Shown here piece after piece: positions 6,977 to 13,486 of a stretch of DNA of 19,626 nucleotides. The first letter of the stretch is position 1. Every line of letters begins with the position of its first letter. The notes under the pieces are model-generated. The model was not told the origin of the DNA and ran no database searches. It saw only the letters and a program-made list of their open reading frames with translations. The stretch lies in NCBI GenBank assembly GCA_031272575.1, contig JAISTO010000186.1, positions 1 to 19,626 of the forward strand, read 5' to 3'. This stretch comes from Treponema sp. Its GTDB lineage: Bacteria > Spirochaetota > Spirochaetia > Treponematales > Breznakiellaceae. A program made the position numbers and the translations under genes.

Positions 6977-8921
6977 CAAAAAACGGCAGAAGGCGGATCT
7001 CTATTCGATACTGGTGAATTATGCCGCCAAAGGAAATCCGGTGCTCGTCGAGGAAGAACTTTTTCTCGCCTTCCTCGAAACACATGCGGGGAAAGTTACC
7101 GGCGGAGTCCGCATCGCGGAGGGAGGGGCGGAGCGGTTCCGCGCCGGCCTTGACGCGCTGATCGACGAGGGCAAGTGCGAGGTCGTGTACGACGAACTGG
7201 GCAAGGGGAGCCTCTACCTTTCAAAACTGTGCCACGAGATGATCTGGCAAAAGTACGGCGACACCCGCGAGGAGCGGAACAAGCCCTTCCCCAGCGAAGA
7301 TAATCTGGGCATCACGATACCCCCCAGCCGGCTGCGCCACCTGATGACGACCGCGGAACTGGCCGCATGCTTCGAGTTCGCGTACGGCCCGAACGCCTCC
7401 CCTCACGCAAAACACCAGGAAGGTCTGGAAGACGACCGCATCCTCATGATTCACTTTCCCGAGGGCTTCGGCTCCGCGCTCGTTATGCCGGATATGATTC
7501 CGCAAAAAATCATCGAGGCCGCGTTCTACAAACTGCAGAGTTACATGCAGAACAACACGAACAAGGAGTACCTCTACCGCAAACTGCTGCCCCAGTTCAA
7601 CCGCAAGGAATCGTTCCTCGGCAACGAGATGGACCTGCTCCAGCACCATCCCTACGAGTGCTACGCGAACCTTATGGGCGGCGAGGAACTCACCTACGTG
7701 TTCTGGGCCGCGTTCTGCAACATGATCAAACTGGACATAAAAGAGCGGAACAGCCGCGTGAGCGATCTTATGGGCGTGATCCAGGGCGCCTGCATAGTGG
7801 AGGCGGCCAACTACTGCTACAAATCGATCGCGTCGAAAAAAATGCAGAAGGAGCAGGCGCTGCGGGAACTGGAGGAACACATAAAAAGGCCGCCCTACCT
7901 TTTCACCTTCGAGGAAATCATAAAGTACACGAACCCTGACGGCCGCCCAATCCTTAACTTGTACACGAAGGAAGAACTGGAGACCTGGCTCCGCAAGAAG
8001 GTCACGGACAGCCCGGATCACAAGTCCCCGGAGTTCCTTATCCTCTACGGGAACGAGCGGGGCCAACTGTTTGTGCACAAGCAGGAATTGTTCCCGGTCT
8101 GCCTCCGCATAATCGGGGACACCACTGACGCGCTGAAGGCGGCGGTTGCGGACCGCTGGAGCAAGGTGCTCCGCAGTTACCGCAAAGAACTCTCAATGGA
8201 GGATGACAAAACGTTCGATCGCCTCCTGCGCCGCAAACTGGCAAAGATCAACCCCTTCCTGCTGTCACTCCTGAACGACTCGCGGCTCCAGTTGATCAAC
8301 AGCGAAATGAACTGGAGCAAGACCTCGGCCAGCGACGCCGCGCGGCTCTTCGGCAAAGCGGGCCTCAACCCCTGCTCGGTGATCTTCAATCTGAAACGCA
8401 AACGTCTCCTCGACGAGGTGAAAGCGGGCCTGCCCCTCCGCTTCACGCTGCCCCTGATCGCGGCGATATGCGGCTTTTTCAAGCGCCTCTTCAAAAAGGA
8501 GTCCCTCATCGAAGATGACATGGGGGTGGAGGCAGATCATGCCGGCACGGCGCGGAGCAGCGAGGTGCAGATACGGGCACTTGCGCATCTGCTCGTGCCG
8601 GAAGGCAAGACCCTTGACTCGTACCTCGATGAACTCAAAAACGGGTGGGTGCAGTTGACGAACCGCGAAAGCCGCGAGACTATCGTCAGCGATGTCAACA
8701 CGATCGTCCGCAACAAAGTGCGGGAACTGCGCCGCGAGCGGAAAGGCCGCCCGCTCTCGCACGAGGAACTCACCGAAGTCGCGGACAACCTCGTCACCTG
8801 GGACGCGGCGCTGCGCAAAGTGAACGGAAAAAAAGAGGTGCTGAAAAAGTACATCGAACTCTATATTTTGAAACTATTGCAGGGGGGCGGCACGGTGCGG
8901 GGAGGCGGCGCAGGCGAGTGA
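6966..8921 (+). CDS. Conserved-looking protein of unknown function, partner of the DUF5312-type gene
   Basis: I do not recognise a family for this 651-residue protein. It lacks a signal peptide and a clear membrane segment, and looks like a large helical cytoplasmic protein. Near residues 500-520 a basic, hydrophobic stretch (AAICGFFKRLFKK) echoes the FLLSIFRSK segment of its upstream neighbour, which may point to a shared binding mode. The C-terminal third carries several Arg/Lys-rich helices (KVRELRRERKGRPLS). The ATG at 6966 lies inside the end of the upstream gene, overlaps it by 11 nt and is preceded by AGGGG. The frame stays open further upstream, but that would overlap the neighbour heavily. 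The two genes form an operon and their products may form a complex. Confidence 0.82.
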   Translation: MEYNKKRQKADLYSILVNYAAKGNPVLVEEELFLAFLETHAGKVTGGVRIAEGGAERFRAGLDALIDEGKCEVVYDELGKGSLYLSKLCHEMIWQKYGDTREERNKPFPSEDNLGITIPPSRLRHLMTTAELAACFEFAYGPNASPHAKHQEGLEDDRILMIHFPEGFGSALVMPDMIPQKIIEAAFYKLQSYMQNNTNKEYLYRKLLPQFNRKESFLGNEMDLLQHHPYECYANLMGGEELTYVFWAAFCNMIKLDIKERNSRVSDLMGVIQGACIVEAANYCYKSIASKKMQKEQALRELEEHIKRPPYLFTFEEIIKYTNPDGRPILNLYTKEELETWLRKKVTDSPDHKSPEFLILYGNERGQLFVHKQELFPVCLRIIGDTTDALKAAVADRWSKVLRSYRKELSMEDDKTFDRLLRRKLAKINPFLLSLLNDSRLQLINSEMNWSKTSASDAARLFGKAGLNPCSVIFNLKRKRLLDEVKAGLPLRFTLPLIAAICGFFKRLFKKESLIEDDMGVEADHAGTARSSEVQIRALAHLLVPEGKTLDSYLDELKNGWVQLTNRESRETIVSDVNTIVRNKVRELRRERKGRPLSHEELTEVADNLVTWDAALRKVNGKKEVLKKYIELYILKLLQGGGTVRGGGAGE

Positions 8922-8962
8922 GGGCCGCGGGCTGCGTTTGTGAACGGTGGAGCCGCCCCCCC

Positions 8963-8993
8963 TTGCTCAGTTCCCCCCCGTATCCGCTATACT
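8963..8993 (+). promoter_or_regulatory. Putative promoter of the vWA-like gene (leaderless type)
   Basis: TTGCTC (8963-8968), a 19-nt spacer and TATACT (8988-8993) precede the ATG at 9000 with only 6 nt between. The spacer is long, so the -35 is weak. The -10 and its spacing to ATG copy the recQ arrangement. Confidence 0.5.
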
Positions 8994-8999
8994 GGCTCT

Positions 9000-9563
9000 A
9001 TGCGAAAGACGGTTCTAACGGTGACGGCGCTCCTGGCCTTGCTGGCCCTGCCGCTTGGGGCGGAGGGGGGGCGCGGGGCGGCGCTTGACCTGCGCGTGGT
9101 GCTGGACTGCGCGTCCTTGCGGGGGGACGCCCGCGCGGAGGCCCTCGCCTGGTTCGGCAGGACCTGGCTCGACGGCATCCTGCAAGAGGGCGACACCCTG
9201 CGCTTCTGGGCCGCGGGGCAGAAGGCCGCGCTCGCCTACGAGGGGGTCGCCGGCAGGGGGGGCGCGGGCCCCGCGAAGGAGGCCCTCGCGGGGCTGGCCG
9301 TCTCTGACGGCGCGCCTGACCTGGCCGGGGCCCTCCGCGGCGCGGCGAAGCTCCCCCGGGACGCGGCGCTGAGCGTCACCCTCATCCTCTGCGGGTCGGC
9401 GGAGAGCCTCTCGAAAGCCTTCCAGGGGAGCGACGAGGCCCTCATCCGCTACGCGAAGGTCGAGACCTTCCCGCGCTGGCGGCTTGTTACCGTGGGGGTG
9501 GACATCGCGGATAGGGTGAAAAAAGCAGGCCGCGACTTTATGGCGGAGACGAAGCGCCGATGA
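9000..9563 (+). CDS. Secreted protein with a possible degenerate von Willebrand A-like fold
   Basis: This 187-residue protein starts with a classical signal peptide (MRKTVLTVTALLALLALPLGA, likely cut after about residue 21), so it should be periplasmic or outer-surface. The mature part has alternating hydrophobic strands and helices: LDLRVVLDCASL (29-40), then DTLRFWAAG, DGAPDLAGAL (103-112), SVTLILCGS and WRLVTVGVD. The first strand ends in D-C-A-S-L where a von Willebrand A domain would have the DxSxS metal site, so the site looks degenerate. The fold is inferred, not certain. The ATG at 9000 is chosen because upstream in-frame codons lie in the promoter. Its stop overlaps the next gene's ATG (ATGA), implying joint function with the membrane-anchored neighbour. 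Confidence 0.75.
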   Translation: MRKTVLTVTALLALLALPLGAEGGRGAALDLRVVLDCASLRGDARAEALAWFGRTWLDGILQEGDTLRFWAAGQKAALAYEGVAGRGGAGPAKEALAGLAVSDGAPDLAGALRGAAKLPRDAALSVTLILCGSAESLSKAFQGSDEALIRYAKVETFPRWRLVTVGVDIADRVKKAGRDFMAETKRR

Positions 9564-11050
9564 ACACGAGATTTTGGACATTTTTCACTATTTTGATATT
9601 TGTACTTGTGGGGCTCGGCATAGGCGCGCTCGTGCTCTTTCCCGGGCTCTTCCACGAGAAGCGCAAACTCGAAAGTTACCGCACCCGCCTGGTCACCCCC
9701 GACGGGGCGGAAAGCCTTTCCCCGGATGGCGAGAGCCCCGAGGACGTCTTCGCGCGCGAGGCCGGCCTCGAACTGAAGGTCCCCCTTGACGAGGGGGACA
9801 TCTGCGTGGGTATCCTCAGCGGGGATTTTGACAGCGACTCGCGGGAGGAGCAGATCGCCGCGTACCGCAGGCAGGCCGACCGCGACAGCCCGGTCTACGT
9901 CGCCTACATCGACAACGAGGAAGGGGGGTACCGCCGCGTCTGGAGCGCCGCCACGGCCGCGTCCGGCGTCGGCGCGGTCACCCTCTCTATGCAGGACCTC
10001 TGCGGCGACCGCGTCTTCTGCTTCTTAGTGGCGGGCCTCAACAGCCGGGGCGAGCACACGCTCACCGTGTTCCGCAGAGCGCCGGGCCAGACGGGCGAGG
10101 CGTTTATGCGGAAGATCGCGGAACTGAGCATCGAGGGGACCATCACCGTTAAGGAGACGGCCCGGAGCCTCGCCTACCAGCAGGGGCGCGCTCAGGGGGC
10201 GGCCTTCGCGCTGAGCGCGCGGGGCCGCGACATGGACTCGGCGAACCTGCTCGATCAGGTCGAAATCACCTACCTGTACAACGCGGTGCGGGGCATCTAC
10301 GAGCAGAGCGCGCTCGTGCGTATCCCCGGTACGCAGATCGAGCAGACGAAGGTGCGGGAACTCTTAAGCGGCGCGCCCGGGGTCTTCGAGCGCTTCATCG
10401 AGGGGCTCTGGTACCATGTAAGCCCCCAGGGGACCCTCGATTCTCGTCAATATCTCTATTTCAATCCCAAAGACAAAGAGTTGATTTTTTACGGTGACGA
10501 CGCGCAGCAGGTCTTTACCTGGCAGCGCGCCACGCCGACCCGATCGGGGCTCTATATCAACACGCAGAATGTGTCGGTAACGACCCTGCGCCGCTTCGTC
10601 GATATCGACCTCGAGTCCCTCGACCGCATTCGGGTAAAGGTGAATGAGGACGTCAGGCTGCGCATAGGGGTGAACACCCGCTGGGACGGGTCCTACCGCA
10701 GGGCCTCGCGGACGGCGAGCCCCCCCCCGCCGCCCGCCGCGCCCGCGCCCACGCTCGACGCCTCGTACGAGGGGGCCCTCTGGAAAATCACCTTCAGGCC
10801 CGACGGCACCTGCGAGCAGAACAAGGGGGGCGTCGTGCTCAAGGGCAAGTACGCATTTTTCAGCATCGATTCAAAAGAACTGCTCGAACTGCGCCTCGGG
10901 GGGGAACGCGAAACCTACCTGGTGGGGACCGCGGGCACGGCCGGCGCGCAGGGGGGGAACCAGGTGCTCATCCTGAACCGGGTGCGCATTGGGGCGCAGG
11001 GCATCGTGGATATGCGGGAAAGCCCGATCACCCTGACGCTGCTGCCCTGA
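9560..11050 (+). CDS. Membrane-anchored, beta-rich extracytoplasmic protein of unknown function
   Basis: A 496-residue protein with one N-terminal membrane helix (about 6-29) and a large extracytoplasmic part. At 86-100 it has GILSGDFDSDSREEQI, whose D-x-D-x-D loop (D89, D91, D93) resembles calcium-binding FG-GAP or dockerin-like loops; a second similar stretch is DLCGDRVFCFLVAGLNSRG (147-164). A Pro/Ala-rich linker near 385-395 leads to a C-terminal beta-rich domain of about 100 residues (WKITFRPDGTCEQNKGGVVLKGKYAF). This overall arrangement recalls treponemal pallilysin-type or lipocalin-like surface proteins, but I see no HExxH motif and cannot confirm homology. It starts inside the stop codon of the vWA-like gene. 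A 16-nt tandem duplication covers its stop codon. Confidence 0.78.
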   Translation: MNTRFWTFFTILIFVLVGLGIGALVLFPGLFHEKRKLESYRTRLVTPDGAESLSPDGESPEDVFAREAGLELKVPLDEGDICVGILSGDFDSDSREEQIAAYRRQADRDSPVYVAYIDNEEGGYRRVWSAATAASGVGAVTLSMQDLCGDRVFCFLVAGLNSRGEHTLTVFRRAPGQTGEAFMRKIAELSIEGTITVKETARSLAYQQGRAQGAAFALSARGRDMDSANLLDQVEITYLYNAVRGIYEQSALVRIPGTQIEQTKVRELLSGAPGVFERFIEGLWYHVSPQGTLDSRQYLYFNPKDKELIFYGDDAQQVFTWQRATPTRSGLYINTQNVSVTTLRRFVDIDLESLDRIRVKVNEDVRLRIGVNTRWDGSYRRASRTASPPPPPAAPAPTLDASYEGALWKITFRPDGTCEQNKGGVVLKGKYAFFSIDSKELLELRLGGERETYLVGTAGTAGAQGGNQVLILNRVRIGAQGIVDMRESPITLTLLP

Positions 11051-11076
11051 GGGCTATGCCCCCTGAGGGCTATGCC
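11045..11076. repeat. 16-nt perfect tandem duplication with hairpin
   Basis: CCCTGAGGGCTATGCC occurs twice back to back (11045-11060 and 11061-11076). The first copy contains the TGA stop of the upstream gene. The second copy plus following bases forms GAGGGC TAT GCCCTC (11065-11079), a 6-bp hairpin that ends one base before the -35 of the rpsP promoter. It may act as a weak terminator or boundary. Confidence 0.85.
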
Positions 11077-11079
11077 CTC

Positions 11080-11108
11080 TTGACAAAAAATTTCATTTTT
11101 ATTAGGAT
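11080..11108 (+). promoter_or_regulatory. Sigma70-type promoter of the rpsP operon
   Basis: A perfect TTGACA (11080-11085), a 17-nt A/T-rich spacer and TAGGAT (11103-11108, four of six consensus bases) lie upstream of rpsP. Transcription would start near 11115, giving a leader of about 35 nt that contains a hairpin and a ribosome binding site. Confidence 0.8.
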
Positions 11109-11119
11109 ATGTTTAAACA

Positions 11120-11144
11120 CTGCCGAAGGGCAGCAATTAGGAGG
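11120..11144 (+). promoter_or_regulatory. rpsP leader hairpin and Shine-Dalgarno
   Basis: CTGCC (11120-11124) and GGCAG (11129-11133) pair around a GAAG loop. Five bases later comes a perfect AGGAGG (11139-11144), 4 nt from the rpsP ATG. The hairpin could affect translation initiation or mRNA stability. No known ribosomal-protein binding site is recognised. Confidence 0.5.
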
Positions 11145-11148
11145 ACGC

Positions 11149-11412
11149 ATGAGCGCCAGTATCAGGCTGAAGCGGTTCGGCGCCACGAAGCGGCCGTTTT
11201 ACCGCATTGTGGTTATGGAGCGGACCGCTCCCCGCGACGGCCGCACTATCGAGGAGTTGGGGTACTATCACCCTATCGACACAGAAGACAAGCAGATTCT
11301 GTTCGATGCGGACAAGGTGCGCGCCTGGGTTGAAAAGGGCGCGTCAGTGAGCGACACCGTGCGGAGCCTGCTGAATAAAAAGGGCTTTTACCTCGGGGCA
11401 AAGGCGCAGTAA
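11149..11412 (+). CDS. rpsP: 30S ribosomal protein bS16
   Basis: A component of the small ribosomal subunit needed for 30S assembly. The 87-residue product matches bS16 throughout: SIRLKRFGATKRPFYRIVVMERTAPRDGR at the N-terminus, then IEELGYYHPI and a C-terminal VRSLLNKKGFY. The ATG at 11149 follows a perfect AGGAGG; the frame stays open upstream but that stretch overlaps the promoter and leader. It is the first gene of the rpsP-khpA-rimM-trmD-rplS operon, an order conserved in many bacteria, with a KH-domain gene inserted after rpsP as is common. Confidence 0.98.
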   Translation: MSASIRLKRFGATKRPFYRIVVMERTAPRDGRTIEELGYYHPIDTEDKQILFDADKVRAWVEKGASVSDTVRSLLNKKGFYLGAKAQ

Positions 11413-11423
11413 GGCAGGCCGTT

Positions 11424-11672
11424 ATGGGAAGAGACGTTATCGAAAAGGATTTGGTCGAGTTCATCGCCAAAAAACTGGTTGACAACCCCGATCAGGTGGC
11501 GGTCAGCATGGTCGAAGGCGAAAAGGCCGACATATTGGAGCTGCGGGTCGCCCCGGAGGACATCGGCAAGGTGATAGGCAGGCAGGGGCGCATAGCGAAA
11601 GCGGTACGCACCCTCCTTCAGGCCGCGTCCTCGGGGACTAACCGGCGCACCGTGTTGGAGATTCTTGACTGA
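11424..11672 (+). CDS. khpA: KH-domain RNA-binding protein (KhpA/YlqC family)
   Basis: This 82-residue single-KH-domain protein binds RNA; family members partner with KhpB (Jag) and affect cell elongation and division in Gram-positive bacteria. The KH signature IGKVIGRQGRIAKAVRTLL is complete, with the GxxG loop at G52-R53-Q54-G55. Length and placement between rpsP and rimM are typical. It starts 11 nt after the rpsP stop. Its last codons overlap the rimM start by 8 nt, suggesting translational coupling. Confidence 0.95.
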   Translation: MGRDVIEKDLVEFIAKKLVDNPDQVAVSMVEGEKADILELRVAPEDIGKVIGRQGRIAKAVRTLLQAASSGTNRRTVLEILD

Positions 11673-12177
11673 ACGGTTCACCGCGGCGCTGGTGGGAGGC
11701 CCCTTCGGGCTTGCGGGTTTCGTCAAGGTCAGGTCACTGTCCGGCGAGACGGCCCACCTGCGCGGCCTTGCGGAGGCGACTCTGCGCTTCGGGGGGCCCG
11801 GGGGCAGGGAGGAGCGCTTCGCCATCGACGAAACCGCTCCCTGCGCCCAGGGGCTTCTGGTCCGGTTCAGGGGGATAGACAGCCCGGAGGCCGCGCGCGC
11901 GCTCACCGGCGCGGAAATCATCGTGCCGCGGGCGCAGGCCGCCCCCCTCGCGGAGGGCGAGTTTTACATCGAGGACCTCAAAGGCCTGCGCCTCCACTGC
12001 AACGGCGAGACGGCGGCGGTCATTGTTGATGTGGTCGAGGGGGGCGGCGGCAGCCTTATCGAGGCGGCCCTGCCCCAGGGCGGCACGCGCTTTGTCCCGT
12101 TCCGCCCCGAGTTCATAGGGGATATCGACATCGAAAAAGGGGAAGCGGCGCTGCTGCACCGGTGGATACTCGAATGA
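11665..12177 (+). CDS. rimM: Ribosome maturation factor RimM
   Basis: RimM binds the 30S head near uS19 and helps 16S rRNA processing. The 170-residue protein has the N-terminal RimM barrel (GGPFGLAGFVKVRSLSGE near residues 11-28, FRGIDSPEAARALTGAEI in the 70s-80s). The C-terminal PRC barrel begins at GEFYIEDLKGLRL (about 98-110). The start is TTG at 11665, overlapping khpA by 8 nt; no ATG or GTG lies before the conserved N-terminal motif. The stop overlaps the trmD ATG as ATGA. Its place between the KH gene and trmD is the standard order. Confidence 0.95.
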   Translation: MTERFTAALVGGPFGLAGFVKVRSLSGETAHLRGLAEATLRFGGPGGREERFAIDETAPCAQGLLVRFRGIDSPEAARALTGAEIIVPRAQAAPLAEGEFYIEDLKGLRLHCNGETAAVIVDVVEGGGGSLIEAALPQGGTRFVPFRPEFIGDIDIEKGEAALLHRWILE

Positions 12178-12971
12178 GGTACACTATCCTGAGCCTCTTC
12201 CCCCGTATCCTCGAGGCCTATTTTGCGGAGTCGATCCTTGCGCGTGCGGTAAAGGCCGGGGCGGTCGAGTATAGCCTCGTCAACATACGCGACTACGCGC
12301 TGGACAAGCACCGCAGCTGCGACGACGCCCCGTATGGGGGCGGCGCGGGTATGCTGATGCTCCCGGAACCGCTCGCCGGGGCCCTCGAGGCCGCGGGCGC
12401 GCGGCGCAAGGGGGCCGGGCAAAGCGCCCCGGATCGCCCGCGGGTCATCTACCTGAGCCCCTCGGGGCGCCTCTTCGATCAGGCGCTCGCGCGGGACCTG
12501 GCGCAGGAAGAGCACCTGCTCCTGCTCTGCGGGCGCTACGAGGGCATCGACCAGCGGGTCATCGACGCCTACGTTGACGACGAGGTGTCGGTGGGGGATT
12601 ACGTGCTTTCGTCCGGGGAGGCGGCCGCTGTCATCATTGTTGACGCAACCGCGCGGCTTGTCTCCGAGGTCATAAGCCCGCGGTCCCTGGTGGAAGAAAG
12701 TTTCTGCGGGGGGCTTTTGGAGTACCCGCAGTACACGCGGCCCGAGGTGTTCGACGGCATGGCGGTGCCGCAGGTGCTCCTTTCCGGGCACCACGCGAAA
12801 ATCCGCCGCTGGCGGCTCGAAAAGCGGGTCGAAAAAACGCTTGCGCTGCGCCCCGACCTGGCCGCGGCCGGCGAGGCGGCGGGTCTCTTCGACGAAGAGA
12901 CCCGCGCAATTATCACACAATGCCGTGAAAAAACGGCGAGGGGGAATGATGAACGAAATCAGAGCGATTGA
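12174..12971 (+). CDS. trmD: tRNA (guanine-N1-)-methyltransferase TrmD
   Basis: TrmD methylates G37 of tRNAs with a G at position 36, using S-adenosylmethionine, and so prevents +1 frameshifting. The 265-residue SPOUT (trefoil-knot) enzyme shows TILSLFPRILEAYF at the N-terminus, DDAPYGGGAGMLM, YLSPSGRLFDQ, LLCGRYEGIDQRV and DEVSVGDYVLSSGE of the knot and cofactor site. VPQVLLSGHHAKIRRWR lies in the C-terminal domain. I prefer the ATG at 12174, which overlaps the rimM stop (ATGA), over an in-frame GTG four codons upstream. The 3' end overlaps rplS by 23 nt. Confidence 0.97.
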   Translation: MRYTILSLFPRILEAYFAESILARAVKAGAVEYSLVNIRDYALDKHRSCDDAPYGGGAGMLMLPEPLAGALEAAGARRKGAGQSAPDRPRVIYLSPSGRLFDQALARDLAQEEHLLLLCGRYEGIDQRVIDAYVDDEVSVGDYVLSSGEAAAVIIVDATARLVSEVISPRSLVEESFCGGLLEYPQYTRPEVFDGMAVPQVLLSGHHAKIRRWRLEKRVEKTLALRPDLAAAGEAAGLFDEETRAIITQCREKTARGNDERNQSD

Positions 12972-13344
12972 AGCCGCTCAAATGAAGGAAACGGTCGACG
13001 AGTTCAAGGCCGGCGACACGGTCAAAGTGTACTTCAAGATCGTTGAAGGCAAAACGGAGCGCATCCAGGTCTACGAGGGCCTCGTGATCGCGATAAAGAA
13101 TTCCCGCGCGGGCAGAACCTTCACCGTGCGGAAGAACTCGTACGGCGTGGGCGTGGAGCGGGTCTTTCCCATCCACTCGCCGCGGATCGCCAAAGTGGAA
13201 GTAGTGCGCCCCGGCAAGGTCCGCCGCGCGAAACTCTACTACATACGGGGCAAGGTCGGCAAGGCAGCCCGCATCAAGGAGTTGATCGTCAAAAAGACGA
13301 AGCCGGCTCCGGCCCCCGCCGCGCCCGCCGCCCCGGCGGAATAA
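12949..13344 (+). CDS. rplS: 50S ribosomal protein bL19
   Basis: bL19 lies at the 30S-50S interface. The 131-residue product has the typical core: FKAGDTVKVYFKIVEGKTERIQVYEG, RTFTVRKNSYGVGVERVFPIHSP and GKVRRAKLYYIRGKVGKAARIKE. It is some 12-15 residues longer than the usual 115-120 because of a Lys then Pro/Ala-rich tail (KKTKPAPAPAAPAAPAE). Two ATGs are possible (12946 and 12949); GAGGGGG lies directly upstream and the second ATG gives slightly better spacing. It overlaps trmD by 23 nt and closes the ribosomal operon. The following spacer is rich in strong GC hairpins that may end transcription. Confidence 0.97.
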   Translation: MNEIRAIEAAQMKETVDEFKAGDTVKVYFKIVEGKTERIQVYEGLVIAIKNSRAGRTFTVRKNSYGVGVERVFPIHSPRIAKVEVVRPGKVRRAKLYYIRGKVGKAARIKELIVKKTKPAPAPAAPAAPAE

Positions 13345-13360
13345 CGGAGAGGCCTCATTC

Positions 13361-13461
13361 GTGATGCCCCCCCAGAGGGGATGATTGACGCATCCCCCCC
13401 TGCGGGGGGATGGCATCTTCTGTGCCCCCCCCTACCCCCCCAAAGGGGGGGAGGGCATCAC
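13361..13461. repeat. Nested foldback element, possible bidirectional terminator
   Basis: GTGATGCCC (13361-13369) is exactly complementary to GGGCATCAC (13453-13461), enclosing the whole element. Inside are a perfect 9-bp hairpin, CATCCCCCC (13391-13399) with GGGGGGATG (13404-13412), and GATGCC/GGCATC (13363-13368 with 13412-13417). A long C-run/G-run hairpin around CCAAAGG follows (13424-13452). The last module resembles the element at 2261-2301. It lies between the converging rplS and tatD genes. No T-tract follows. Confidence 0.75.
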
Positions 13462-13464
13462 TCC

Positions 13465-13486
13465 CCCCACTCCCCTACTCCCTATT
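13465..13486. repeat. Heptamer tandem array at the 3' end of tatD
   Basis: Units CCCCACT, CCCTACT and CCCTATT are readable, with one extra C after the first. The TAG stop of the minus-strand tatD gene (13475-13477) and its last codons lie within this repeat. The CCCTATT variant also occurs at 30-36 and 19495-19501. Confidence 0.7.
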
